DNA of 64,000 nucleotides from Jannaschia donghaensis (GTDB lineage Bacteria > Pseudomonadota > Alphaproteobacteria > Rhodobacterales > Rhodobacteraceae). Where the stretch lies: the NCBI RefSeq assembly GCF_001403795.1, contig NZ_CXSU01000005.1:273792-337791 (forward strand), read 5' to 3'. The translations under genes and the position numbers were made by a program. Positions 52,841-62,400 of the stretch are shown one piece after another. Every line of letters begins with the position of its first letter. Position 1 is the first letter of the stretch. A model generated the notes under the pieces. It had not been told where the DNA came from. It was given only the letters and a program-made list of their open reading frames with translations, and did no database searches.

Positions 52841-54301
52841 ATGGACACAAACCTGCAACGACCCGTGATTGCGCCCCTGCGCGCGCTGACGGCCCTGATT
52901 TTGGGTGTCGCCTTCCTGATCGCGTCCGCTCTGACCGCGGCGGCCCAAAGTCGCCCTGACACCTTCGCCGATCTTGTCGATCAGGTGTCGGGGGCGGTCG
53001 TGAACATCACCACCAACACCACTGTCACCGCCGGCGCGCGCGGTCCGAATTCGGGCAATCCGCTGGATGACTTCTTCGAGGAGTTTCGCCGCCGCGGTCA
53101 GCCCGAGGGCGAGATACCCCAGCCCCCGTCACGACGCGGCAGCGCGCTCGGCTCGGGCTTCGTGATCTCCGAAGACGGCTACATCGTCACCAACAATCAC
53201 GTCATCGAGAACGCCGACGAGATCTTGATCGAATTCTTTTCGGGCCAGGAGCTTCCGGCGGAGTTGATCGGAACCGACCCGAACACCGACATCGCCCTGC
53301 TAAAGGTCGAATACGGTACCCCCTTGCCCTTCGTGCCATTCGGCGACTCGGATGCGATGCGGACCGGGGATTGGGTCATGGCCATGGGCAACCCGCTGGG
53401 TCAGGGCTTCTCCGTCTCCGCCGGTATCGTCAGCTCGGTGGGCCGCGAACTTTCGGGGGCCTATGACGACTACATCCAGACCGATGCGGCCATCAACCGG
53501 GGGAACTCGGGCGGTCCGCTGTTCAATCTCGACGGTCAGGTGATCGGCGTGAACACCGCGATCCTATCGCCCACGGGCGGGTCCATCGGCATCGGCTTTG
53601 CGATGTCGTCCAACGTCGTGACCAATGTCGTCGATCAGTTGCAGGAGTTCGGGGAAACCCGGCGCGGCTGGCTGGGCGTTCGCATCCAGGACGTGGACGA
53701 GGAACTGGCCGAGGCGCTGGGCCTTGAACGTGCCCGCGGTGCCCTTGTGACGGACGTCCCCGACGGCCCGGCCAAGGACGCCGGCGTTGAGGCGCGGGAC
53801 GTGATCCTGACCTTCGACGGCACGGATGTCGCCGACACCAAGGAACTGGTCCGCACAGTGGGCAACGCGCCCGTCGACAAGGCCGTTCGCGTCGTCATTT
53901 TCCGCGACGGCGAGACGCAGACCCTATTGGTCACCCTGGGCCGCCGCGAAGACGCGGAAGCGCCGATCCCTGCCTCCGCTTCCCCCGAGGAGCCGGCCGA
54001 GAGCACCATCATGGGGCTGACGGTTTCTTCTTTGACCGAGGAGTTGCGCGGCCAGCTCGATCTGGATGCAGATGCCAAAGGTCTGGTCGTGACGGACGTC
54101 GAGGACGATTCGGCGGCCTTTGAGAAGGGCCTGCGCGCCGGCGACGTGATCGAGGAAGCTGGCCAGGTCGCCGTGACCACGGTCGCCGACCTGGAGGAGC
54201 GGATCGAAACCGCGCAGGAGGCGGGGCAGAAATCCTTCCTGCTGCTGGTGCGGCGCGGCGAGGATGCACGGTTTGTGGCCCTGCCGCTTGCCGAAGGCTG
54301 A
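52841..54301 (+). CDS. degP: Do-family periplasmic serine endoprotease
   Basis: A 486-residue HtrA/Do protease. Signal peptide/anchor within the first 36 residues (LTALILGVAFLIASALTAAAQ region), catalytic His120 (VTNNHVIENA), Asp150 (DPNTDIALLK) and Ser223 (RGNSGGPLF), then two PDZ domains (RRGWLGVRIQDVD; LVVTDVEDDSAAF). It degrades or refolds misfolded envelope proteins. The ATG at 52841 was chosen; a TTG two codons upstream is better spaced from AGAGGA. hflKC lies just upstream, an association common in proteobacteria. DegP/DegQ/MucD cannot be separated by eye. Confidence 0.92.
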   Translation: MDTNLQRPVIAPLRALTALILGVAFLIASALTAAAQSRPDTFADLVDQVSGAVVNITTNTTVTAGARGPNSGNPLDDFFEEFRRRGQPEGEIPQPPSRRGSALGSGFVISEDGYIVTNNHVIENADEILIEFFSGQELPAELIGTDPNTDIALLKVEYGTPLPFVPFGDSDAMRTGDWVMAMGNPLGQGFSVSAGIVSSVGRELSGAYDDYIQTDAAINRGNSGGPLFNLDGQVIGVNTAILSPTGGSIGIGFAMSSNVVTNVVDQLQEFGETRRGWLGVRIQDVDEELAEALGLERARGALVTDVPDGPAKDAGVEARDVILTFDGTDVADTKELVRTVGNAPVDKAVRVVIFRDGETQTLLVTLGRREDAEAPIPASASPEEPAESTIMGLTVSSLTEELRGQLDLDADAKGLVVTDVEDDSAAFEKGLRAGDVIEEAGQVAVTTVADLEERIETAQEAGQKSFLLLVRRGEDARFVALPLAEG

Positions 54302-54321
54302 CCGCCAACGATACCTATCGG

Positions 54322-54345
54322 AACGGGCCCTTCGGGGCCCGTTTT
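54322..54345. terminator. intrinsic terminator after protease gene
   Basis: AACGGGCCC (54322-54330) and GGGCCCGTT (54335-54343) form a perfect 9-bp stem with a TTCG tetraloop and trailing T. It lies between the convergent protease and acyltransferase genes, and the stem's A/T ends make it usable both ways. Confidence 0.88.
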
Positions 54346-54348
54346 CAT

Positions 54349-55076
54349 TCAGAGCACCCGGTACCAGATAAACGCACCCGCACTCAGCAGGGCGATCAAC
54401 ACCGGCTGATGGATCAGATAAAGGGCAAGCGCGTGCCGCCCCGGCCAGGCCAGTCGTCGCGCCCACTTACCAGGATCGGCCGGTCCCCACGTCAGAAGAC
54501 GACTGCCGCCCATCTGCCCGAACGCCAGCCCCAGCAAGAACGGGGCGAGCCAAGGCACCATGGGCTCGTAATCGATCATCGGCGGAAGGGTGGTCGACAG
54601 CCCGGTCCACAGCCAGACCGACCCATCGAAAATCGGTGACTGAAGCTGTGGTCCCCCCCACAGGATCGCCGCCGCCGCCAGAACCGTCAGCCCCCATGGG
54701 GCCCGCAGGAACAAAAGGCCGAAGATGCTGCTGAGCGCGATGGAGTGCAGGATACCGAACCTGATCCATGCACCCGGAACCGCGAAGTAGGTCACGAGGC
54801 TGATCCCGGCGGCGGCAACGACGATCAGACCGAGACGCTTGAGATATGCGCGCCGCCGGAACGTCGCACCGTGGCCCAGCCAGAGCGAGAGCCCGGCCAG
54901 AAACAGGAAGCTGCCCGCGATGGCTCGGGCTGAAATGTCCCAAAGGCCGCCGAAGGTCGTGCCGGGCGGCACCAGGCCCAGAACCTCGAAATCCCGGCCG
55001 AAATGAAAAATGGCCATCGCCACGATCGCCAGCGTGCGCAGCCAGTCGATGGCGATCAGGCGATGGGATGGAACCG

Positions 55077-55080
<4 letters not shown>
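54349..55080 (-). CDS. DUF1624/HGSNAT-type membrane protein
   Basis: A 243-residue protein with about seven hydrophobic segments. The N-terminal RLIAIDWLRTLAIVAMAIFHFGRD matches the heparan-alpha-glucosaminide N-acetyltransferase catalytic domain family (DUF1624/YeiB group), and GRHALALYLIHQPVLIALL near the end is the usual closing motif. Likely an inner-membrane acyltransferase; substrate unknown. The TTG start at 55080 overlaps the stop of the lipoprotein gene (TTGA), which supports both the start and coupling. Confidence 0.8.
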
Positions 55081-56081
<1,001 letters not shown>

Positions 56082-56082
<1 letters not shown>

Positions 56083-56852
56083 TGCGCTGGGCGGCGCTGG
56101 CCTTGCTGGTGAGCGCCGCGCCTGCGTGGGCGTGCGTGTTACCATGGGGCGATCATGTGCCTGGAAGCCTGGTGTTTTCCGAGACGACCTCTCCGTTCAC
56201 GACGGTCTGGTATGCCGATGCCAGCGACTCTTACGGTCACGGCATCATGGGCGACGTATTGGACGGTAAGACGCTTGGCGCGCAGACGCGACGAATGGCG
56301 TCGCTCTGCTTTGCTGCGACAGTTTCCGCCGGTGCCAACCACGTTTTTGAAGATATCGCCCCCAGACTGACGGATGTCGATGGCGATGGTCGCGCCGACA
56401 TCGTGGCCGTCCGCTCCAGCTTCGCCAAAGGCGCGCAGCTCGTCGTCTATACCCTGCGCGGCGACGCGCTCGAAATCCTCGCCGCCACGCCTTACATCGG
56501 GCAGCGCCACCGCTGGCTCGCCCCCGCCGCCATCGGCGATCTTGACGGCGACGGCCATGTGGAGATCGCCTATGTCGACCGCCCGCATCTGGCGAAGACC
56601 CTCCGCATCTGGCGCTACGCCAACGGCGACTTCCGCGAGGTGGCCAGCGCGGGCGGCCTGACCAACCACGCCATCGGCGACGAGGTTATCCACGGGGGCC
56701 TGCGCGATTGCGGTCAGGGACCAGAGATCGTCCTGTCCAACGCCGACCGCACCCGGATGCTTGCCGTCACGTATGATGGGGCGGACATAGCCGCCCGCGA
56801 TATCGGCCCGTTCAGCCCGGCGGCGGCGGTGCGCGCGGTGGCCTGCCAGTGA
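56082..56852 (+). CDS. exported FG-GAP/VCBS repeat protein
   Basis: A 256-residue protein with a signal peptide (MRWAALALLVSAAPAWA) and two visible FG-GAP-type calcium-binding strands, LTDVDGDGRADIVAVRS and IGDLDGDGHVEIAYVD. A third, degenerate blade may follow. Integrin-like propeller fragments of this kind are found in periplasmic proteins without known activity. Start coupled to the ferredoxin stop; its own stop overlaps the next gene (GTGA). Confidence 0.78.
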
Positions 56853-57241
56853 TCCGGCTGCTTGCATTTCTTGCCCTGACGGCGACTGCGCAAGCGCAGG
56901 AAACGCCCGTCACGCCCGAGGCGTTTCTCGATCTGGTGGATCGTCAGACGGTGACCTTCATGCTGGAGCAATCGGACGTGTTGGTGGGTGTGGAGCGGTT
57001 CATCGACCGACAGCGCAGCGTCTGGACCCGCAGCGACGGAAGCTGCGCGCTGGGGCAGGTCACGGCCCGCGGCGCGGCGGTTTGCTTCGTCTACGACGAC
57101 GATCCGAACACCGATCATTGCTGGCTTCCCTTCGAGGAGGGCGGGGACGTTTATGTCCGGTCCACGCTCAACGGTGAGGTTCAGCGACTCGCCAGGCTGG
57201 AAAAACGGCGTCTGGAATGCGTGGGCGAACCGATGTCGTGA
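56849..57241 (+). CDS. small exported Cys-containing protein A
   Basis: A 130-residue protein from a GTG start that overlaps the preceding stop. The signal peptide MIRLLAFLALTATAQA is followed by a mature part with TPEAFLDLVDRQTVTFM and a four-cysteine pattern around CFVYDDDPNTDHCW. It is clearly related to the 58010-58417 product (shared C, CFVYDxDP, CW and a C-terminal C). Periplasmic or secreted; function unknown. Confidence 0.72.
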   Translation: MIRLLAFLALTATAQAQETPVTPEAFLDLVDRQTVTFMLEQSDVLVGVERFIDRQRSVWTRSDGSCALGQVTARGAAVCFVYDDDPNTDHCWLPFEEGGDVYVRSTLNGEVQRLARLEKRRLECVGEPMS

Positions 57242-57245
57242 CAAA

Positions 57246-57287
57246 GGAAGACCCCCGTCGGACCGACGTCCGAGGCGGGGGCCTTCC
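57246..57287. terminator. long GC-rich hairpin
   Basis: GGAAG, CCCCCG and TCGGAC (57246-57263) pair with GTCCGA, CGGGGG and CTTCC (57268-57287), with one mismatch, a two-base bulge and a CGAC loop. It lies just after the 56849-57241 gene and 86 bases beyond the stop of the opposing 57373-57705 gene. A following TTTGT exists only leftward, so it could end either transcript. Confidence 0.6.
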
Positions 57288-57372
57288 GGGCCGCAGCGCA
57301 CCCTTTACCTTGGGGAAAGACGGGTGGCGGGCGTCCCGGACGCATTGGGGAGGCGTCCGGGAAAGTCTGCGC

Positions 57373-57705
57373 TTACTCGTCTTGTGCACTTTCGGCGGCG
57401 ATGTCCGCGAAGATGTCGGCGGCGCGCGTCGGCTGACCGGAGTAGCGGGTCGCGCCGTTCAGGCCGCGAATGTCGTCCTGGCTGTCGGCATCGGCGTTGA
57501 AGATCGCGAAAGCGACGCCCGAATTGCCTGAGCGGCTGGACACGGTGACGCCGGTGCCGCCGTCGGTCAGGATGTTGCGGCCGTCCTGGCTGTCGGCGTC
57601 CTGGTTGAAGTGGGCGATGGCGGCGGCGGGTCCGGTGGCGACCTCGGCATAGGCGGGGGCGGTGAGGGCGGCGGCGGCGAGGAGGGCTGCGGTGATGGTT
57701 TTCAT
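57373..57705 (-). CDS. small exported protein with duplicated FNxDADSQD motif
   Basis: A 110-residue protein. Signal peptide MKTITAALLAAAALTAPAYA, then a mature part with two copies of a short motif: AIAHFNQDADSQD near residue 29 and FAIFNADADSQDDI near residue 67, separated by a Gly/Ser/Thr-rich linker. No cysteine and few hydrophobics. Such a repeat could bind metal or a cell-wall polymer, but I know no assigned function. It lies between, and opposite to one of, the two paralogous Cys proteins. Confidence 0.7.
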   Translation of the reverse strand: MKTITAALLAAAALTAPAYAEVATGPAAAIAHFNQDADSQDGRNILTDGGTGVTVSSRSGNSGVAFAIFNADADSQDDIRGLNGATRYSGQPTRAADIFADIAAESAQDE

Positions 57706-58009
57706 GGGTCTTATCCTTAGATGCGGTGGACCGCGGGTTGATGCGGCGGATCCGGTTGAGAGGTGCGGGGCGCGGTGTGTGCCCTGCCGATGGGAGAGAG
57801 ATACGGGTCCGTGAGCTGTCGTTCAACAAACGGAAGCGTGAGAATTGTGGGATATAGGTGCGCTTGCGCACAGACGCTGGTCTGACCCGCACCGCCCTCA
57901 CGGGGCGTGGTCCGATTTTGACGCGCGCGTGAGCGGCGGGCGGAAAACTGAAATGGAAGGTGTGGGTCGGGCGAGGGTCGCGCCCCGGTCGGCGAAGCGA
58001 CGGCTTCGA
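57706..58009. other. intergenic region with candidate promoter and inverted repeat
   Basis: About 300 bases with no convincing gene. It holds the leader of the leftward 57373-57705 gene, a promoter-like pair at 57798-57826, and a perfect short inverted repeat GTGCGC-TT-GCGCAC at 57858-57871 just upstream of it. The part next to 58010 shows nothing further. Confidence 0.5.
57798..57826 (-). promoter_or_regulatory. candidate promoter for the DADSQD protein gene
   Basis: Read leftward, TTGAAC (57826-57821) and TATCTC (57803-57798) are 17 bases apart, leaving a leader of roughly 85 bases before the ATG at 57705. Match by eye to sigma70-like elements only. Confidence 0.35.
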
Positions 58010-58417
58010 TCAGACGCCGAGATCGGGCAGCGGACAGTCCAACGACTCCTGCGTGACGCGATTCGTTACCAGATCCTGTCCCGGCGGCGAGCCGTTCAGC
58101 CGCGCGCGAAACCGGCCATCGTCGCCTTCCAGGAAATCCCAGCACTGTGGTGCGGGATCGGTGTCATAGACGAAGCAGATCTGTCCGGACGTATTCTCGA
58201 ACCAAATGCCGCGCTGACATTCGCCACCGCCTTCGAAGGCCCAGATGACGCGTTTGTCCTCGAAATATTGCTCGGAGCCGAAGGGCTCGCTCTGACGGTC
58301 GAAGTGCAGGGTCTTGCCGGCCACCATTTGCTCGAACTCCTCCGCCGACACGATGCGTTCGGCGACAGCGGGCAAGGTCGTCAGGCACAGGGCAAGGATC
58401 GTCGGTAAAAGGCGCAT
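58010..58417 (-). CDS. small exported Cys-containing protein B
   Basis: A 135-residue paralogue of the 56849-57241 product. Signal peptide MRLLPTILALCLTTLPAVA, then VSAEEFEQMVAGKTLHFD and the Cys pattern ECQRG, ICFVYDTDPAPQCW, LDC. The shared CFVYDxDP-CW core and flanking cysteines suggest two conserved disulfides. GGAGACC lies upstream of the ATG. Function unknown. Confidence 0.72.
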   Translation of the reverse strand: MRLLPTILALCLTTLPAVAERIVSAEEFEQMVAGKTLHFDRQSEPFGSEQYFEDKRVIWAFEGGGECQRGIWFENTSGQICFVYDTDPAPQCWDFLEGDDGRFRARLNGSPPGQDLVTNRVTQESLDCPLPDLGV

Positions 58418-58444
58418 CGGGGTCTCCTTCCGGTCATCATCCCC

Positions 58445-59485
58445 TCAGGCGGCGGCGGTGTCCATGGACGTCTGCGATCGGGGCAGGGCATCGACGCGCG
58501 GGTTCATCACCCGCCGCCAGAGATGCGGCCAGAGTGCAAGTGTCACCATCACCGGGAGGGAGTAGGGCAGGACCGGCGCATCAGCCCCGATGCGCAGCGC
58601 CTCGAACCCACGGGTGGGGTGGGCGTGATGGTCGGAGTGGCGCGGCGCATGAAGGGTCAGCAGGTTGGTCACGGTATGCGGGGCATTCCACGAATGCTGC
58701 GGTCCCACTGGCTCATACCGCTCCCCCATCCAGGTCCGGCGCATGCCGTAGTGCAGCACGTAGTCGGTGATCAGAAGCTGACTGTGCGACAGCAGGCACA
58801 GCGCGACATATGCGGCCAACCCGGCCCATCCCAACGTCCCAAAGGCCAACGCCATCGCCAGCCAGCCCCCGCCCAGATAGACCCAATACGGATTGCGCCG
58901 GTTCCAGCCATGCCGCCCCTTGCGGCGCTGACGCTGCTTTTCGACGGCCAGACCCTTCCAGAACGACCCGTGCCACGCGCGAAAACAAAAGACCCACCAC
59001 GCCTCGCCATAGCGGGCGGTGTTCGGATCTTCGGGCGTGGCGACGTGAATGTGGTGGACGCCGGGATGCGCCGTCGTCTGATGGCCGAACAAAAGCGTGA
59101 CATAGATCCAGCGGCCCAAGGCGCGGCGGACACGCCCACCCGCGTGGATCAATTCGTGCGCGCAGGAATTCATGATCTGTCCGAAATAGAGCCCCGCCGC
59201 CGCGAAATAGGCGATCCAGTTCCAGACCGGCCCCCCTTGCGCCAGCGTCCAGACGGCCACGGCCAGCAGCGGAAAGTGGATCAGCGCCAGGCCGACGGTC
59301 AGGGCCTTCGCCCCCGCTTCGTCCGGTGCGTCGGAATGTTCGGGCAAGATGTGGTCAAGGCAGGCGACGACCATCGCCATCCAGACCAGAGACGCGAAAT
59401 CCCACAGGCCGTCCCAGACGGCACCCGCCACCAGCAGACCGACCGACAGGCCAAGCGCGGCGATATAGGGAGCGAGGGCGAGCAT
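58445..59485 (-). CDS. AlkB-like alkane 1-monooxygenase / membrane desaturase family
   Basis: A 346-residue integral membrane di-iron enzyme with about six hydrophobic segments. The histidine boxes are H110-ELIH, H140-PGVHH followed by IHVATPEDP, and HAPRHSDHHAHP near residue 290; TDYVLHYGMRR matches the extra AlkB motif. This pattern fits alkane hydroxylases better than fatty acid desaturases. It would hydroxylate a hydrophobic chain using rubredoxin electrons; no rubredoxin gene is adjacent. The ATG at 59485 is chosen; the frame continues upstream only as shadow. Divergent from the NuoEF-like gene. Confidence 0.87.
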   Translation of the reverse strand: MLALAPYIAALGLSVGLLVAGAVWDGLWDFASLVWMAMVVACLDHILPEHSDAPDEAGAKALTVGLALIHFPLLAVAVWTLAQGGPVWNWIAYFAAAGLYFGQIMNSCAHELIHAGGRVRRALGRWIYVTLLFGHQTTAHPGVHHIHVATPEDPNTARYGEAWWVFCFRAWHGSFWKGLAVEKQRQRRKGRHGWNRRNPYWVYLGGGWLAMALAFGTLGWAGLAAYVALCLLSHSQLLITDYVLHYGMRRTWMGERYEPVGPQHSWNAPHTVTNLLTLHAPRHSDHHAHPTRGFEALRIGADAPVLPYSLPVMVTLALWPHLWRRVMNPRVDALPRSQTSMDTAAA

Positions 59486-59634
59486 GAACGACGTCTCCGA
59501 TCGGGAACAGCCGACATCATACGCGCGAAATCGGGAGAAAGAAGGGCGCTCATGGTCGCGCCCTGGCCTTGCGACGCCTGCCGTCAGAGCGCAAACGAAG
59601 GGACCGGGGTCGCATTCGTGCCGCTTGCCCCCGG

Positions 59635-59655
59635 GCACCACGCCTATCGTGGTGC
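59635..59655. promoter_or_regulatory. perfect inverted repeat in the alkB-like / NuoEF intergenic region
   Basis: GCACCACG (59635-59642) and CGTGGTGC (59648-59655) form a perfect 8-bp inverted repeat with a five-base centre, ending 22 bases before the ATG at 59678 and within the 192-base divergent region. It could be a dimeric regulator site or an RNA hairpin near the ribosome site. Confidence 0.45.
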
Positions 59656-59677
59656 TGCACCCGCGCGGAGGACGACG

Positions 59678-61426
59678 ATGCTGGACGGACAGGACAAGAA
59701 GGGCGTTTGGAAGTCCGGCAAGGGCCGCGGTCGCGCCACGCCCAAGGGTCGGCAATACGACGACGACGCGCTGGCCGAGGTGCGCGCGCTGCTGGGCGAC
59801 CGTCCACGCCGCCGCGATCTGCTGATCGAATTCCTGCATCTGATCCAGGATGCTTACGGCCATCAATCCGCCGCCCATCTGCGTGCCCTGGCCGAGGAGA
59901 TGCGCCTTTCGATGGCCGAGGTTTGGGAGGTGGCGACCTTCTATGCCCATTTCGACCCGCTGAGGGAGGATGACCCCGTCCCCCCCGCTTTGACGATACG
60001 GGTCTGCGACAGCCTGTCGTGCGAACTGGCCGGGTCGGAGGCGCTGATCGATGCGCTGGAGTCGGGCCACGACCCGAAGGACGTCCGTGTTCTGCGCGCG
60101 CCGTGCATGGGCCGCTGCGACACCGCCCCCGTGCTGGAAATCGGACATTTGCACGTGGACCATGCAACCCCGGCACGGGTCGCCGAAGCGATTCAGGCGG
60201 GCGATTTTCATCCCGTCATCCCCGAATACGAGGCGCTGGCCGCCTACCGTGCGGCGGGCGGATACGCCAAGTTGGCCGAGTTGCGCGGCGGCGGCGATTG
60301 GGACGCGGTGCAGCGGACGGTTGCCGCATCGGGCCTGCGCGGTCTGGGCGGGGCCGGGTTTCCGTCGGGCAAGAAATGGGGCTTCGTGCGCAACAATCCG
60401 GGTCCGCGCCTGATGGCCGTCAACGGCGACGAAGGGGAGCCGGGGACTTTCAAAGACCGGTATTACCTTGAGAGGGTGCCGCATCTGTTCTTCGAAGGAA
60501 TGCTGATCGCCGCTTGGGCGGTCGAGGCGGAGCGTATCTATCTTTACATGCGCGACGAATATCCGGCGGTCCTGCACATTCTGGCGACCGAGATCGCGGC
60601 GCTGGAAGCGGCGGGCCTGATCGCGCCCGGATACGTCGAGTTGCGACGCGGGGCCGGGGCCTACATCTGCGGCGAGGAATCCGCGATGATCGAATCGATC
60701 GAAGGCAAGCGCGGATTGCCCCGCCATCGCCCGCCTTACGTGGCGCAGGTCGGCCTCTTCGGGCGGCCAACCTTGGTTCACAACATCGAAACCTGTCACT
60801 GGATCGCCCGCATCCTGCGTGAAGGACCTGAAATTCTGTCTTCGGTGGAACGGAACGGGCGGACGGGCCTGCGCAGTTATTCCGTTTCGGGCCGTGTCAA
60901 AGCGCCCGGCGTCCACCTGCTGCCCGCCGGGTCCACGATCACCGACATCATCGCGGCCGCCGGCGGGATGCTCGACGGTCACGTCTTCAAGGCCTACCAG
61001 CCGGGGGGGCCGTCTTCGGGCCTGCTGCCGGCGTCGATCGACGATGTGCCGCTGGATTTTGATATGCTGCAAACCTTAGGCAGTTTCATCGGATCGGCCG
61101 CCGTCGTCGTGCTGTCGGACCGCGACAGCGCGCGGGACGCAGCGCTCAACATGCTGCGCTTCTTCGAGAGCGAGAGTTGCGGGCAATGCACGCCTTGCCG
61201 TGTGGGATGCGAAAAGGCCGTCAAACTGATGCAGGCCCCCGCCTGGGACACCGGTCTGTTGGAGGAGATAAGTCAGGCGATGGTCGACGCGTCGATCTGC
61301 GGTCTGGGGCAGGCGGCACCCAATCCGATCCGGCTGGTGATGGAGCATTTCCCCGAGGAGATCGGCGGCACCGGGGATGCGCCGCCCACCAAGGGCTATG
61401 GAACCGAGCAGGCGCGCGACGTCTGA
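59678..61426 (+). CDS. NuoE-NuoF fusion (NADH/formate dehydrogenase diaphorase-type subunit)
   Basis: A 582-residue flavo-iron-sulfur protein. Residues ~45-165 are a complete NuoE-like domain with 2Fe-2S ligands Cys110, Cys115, Cys143 and Cys147. Residues ~200 onward are NuoF-like: GGAGFPSGKKWGF and NGDEGEPGTFKDR bind FMN/NADH, and Cys501, Cys504, Cys507 and Cys541 hold a 4Fe-4S cluster. This is the FdsB/HoxF-type electron-input module of NAD-linked formate dehydrogenases or hydrogenases. No catalytic partner (FdsA, HoxH) or accessory gene is next to it. The GGAGGA site precedes the ATG at 59678. Confidence 0.85.
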   Translation: MLDGQDKKGVWKSGKGRGRATPKGRQYDDDALAEVRALLGDRPRRRDLLIEFLHLIQDAYGHQSAAHLRALAEEMRLSMAEVWEVATFYAHFDPLREDDPVPPALTIRVCDSLSCELAGSEALIDALESGHDPKDVRVLRAPCMGRCDTAPVLEIGHLHVDHATPARVAEAIQAGDFHPVIPEYEALAAYRAAGGYAKLAELRGGGDWDAVQRTVAASGLRGLGGAGFPSGKKWGFVRNNPGPRLMAVNGDEGEPGTFKDRYYLERVPHLFFEGMLIAAWAVEAERIYLYMRDEYPAVLHILATEIAALEAAGLIAPGYVELRRGAGAYICGEESAMIESIEGKRGLPRHRPPYVAQVGLFGRPTLVHNIETCHWIARILREGPEILSSVERNGRTGLRSYSVSGRVKAPGVHLLPAGSTITDIIAAAGGMLDGHVFKAYQPGGPSSGLLPASIDDVPLDFDMLQTLGSFIGSAAVVVLSDRDSARDAALNMLRFFESESCGQCTPCRVGCEKAVKLMQAPAWDTGLLEEISQAMVDASICGLGQAAPNPIRLVMEHFPEEIGGTGDAPPTKGYGTEQARDV

Positions 61427-61430
61427 CGCG

Positions 61431-62309
61431 TCAGTTTCGATAGACGCGGCAGATACATCCCGCGGCGGAAACCGCCCGGCAGATCCGGATCGCTTCATCC
61501 CGGCTGTCGGCCCCGATGCGTGCGGCGATGATGGACCGGGCGCTGCCCCGCCGCGCCTGCGGCACGAATTGCAGCCGCGACACGGGGGCCGCACGTCGGC
61601 AAGATGCCCCCAACCGGTCATAGGACCGCCGCGCCGAAGACTGGTCCAGCCCGTATCCGACCTGAACGCCCCAGGCGGATAATTGCGGCGGCGGCGGGGT
61701 AAGGGGTGTGATGCGGCGGTTTTCGGCCATTGCCTCGCAGGCCTTCTGAAACGGCATGTCGTCGTCCAGGGCAAAGGTCTCCCCTTTGGGCGGGGCGTCG
61801 CGCCACGTCTCTGCCGTTTTGCCGGTGATGATGCGGACGTAGTCCACCGTCTCTCTCGCCAATCCGCCGGTGCGCGCGATCCAGCCTTCGGCCCGCCGTT
61901 CCCCCCCGTTATAGCCGATGGCCGCCAGCCCGACATTGCCATAGCGGCGCGTCATTTCGGCCAGATAGGCGGCTGATTTTTCGATGGCATCGGCCGGATT
62001 GAATGGATCGTCCAGACCGCGCATCCGGGCGGTGGAGGCGATGAACTGCGCGATGCCCATGGCCCGTGCGGGGCTGACGGCGTTTGGGTCGAACCGGCTT
62101 TCCTGCCATAAAAGCCGCGCCAGAAACCCCGGCGGCAAGTCGTTGAGCGCCGCCTCGGCCGCGATCTGGGTACAGACGTCGCGCGCGAAACTCTCCGCGC
62201 CGATGCAGTGCCGCGGCCCCGCCAGCCCTTGCGAACAGGCGTTGGGGGCCGGCGGATCGGACAACGCCGGAAACGCCAGAAAAATGAACAGGATCAGGGG
62301 GCGGAACAT
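61431..62309 (-). CDS. lytic transglycosylase with C-terminal SPOR-like region
   Basis: A 292-residue exported protein: signal peptide MFRPLILFIFLAFPALS, then an SLT domain with the catalytic Glu in LLWQESRFDPNAVSP and ARAMGIAQFIAST, and IGYNGG further on. The C-terminal ~80 residues (SAWGVQVGYGLDQSSARRSY, DEAIRICRAVSAAGC) resemble a SPOR murein-binding domain. It should cleave glycan strands in the periplasm. The ATG at 62309 begins the signal peptide; it ends four bases from the convergent NuoEF stop. Confidence 0.88.
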   Translation of the reverse strand: MFRPLILFIFLAFPALSDPPAPNACSQGLAGPRHCIGAESFARDVCTQIAAEAALNDLPPGFLARLLWQESRFDPNAVSPARAMGIAQFIASTARMRGLDDPFNPADAIEKSAAYLAEMTRRYGNVGLAAIGYNGGERRAEGWIARTGGLARETVDYVRIITGKTAETWRDAPPKGETFALDDDMPFQKACEAMAENRRITPLTPPPPQLSAWGVQVGYGLDQSSARRSYDRLGASCRRAAPVSRLQFVPQARRGSARSIIAARIGADSRDEAIRICRAVSAAGCICRVYRN

Positions 62310-62400
62310 CCGGCGACGGTCGGGTCGAAGCGGTCGGCTGTCAACCGGACTTTCACATGACAGCACGGCATATTAGGTGATGGTCCAAAGGGGATAGCCG

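Noticed and set aside
58523..59677. N-terminal extension of the NuoEF-like protein through the alkB-like region
   Set aside because: The open frame is antisense to the AlkB-like gene; the NuoE domain begins only after the ATG at 59678.
59486..61072. 529-codon N-terminal extension of the AlkB-like protein
   Set aside because: The extension is antisense to the NuoEF-like gene and lacks membrane-protein features; family length fits the ATG at 59485.
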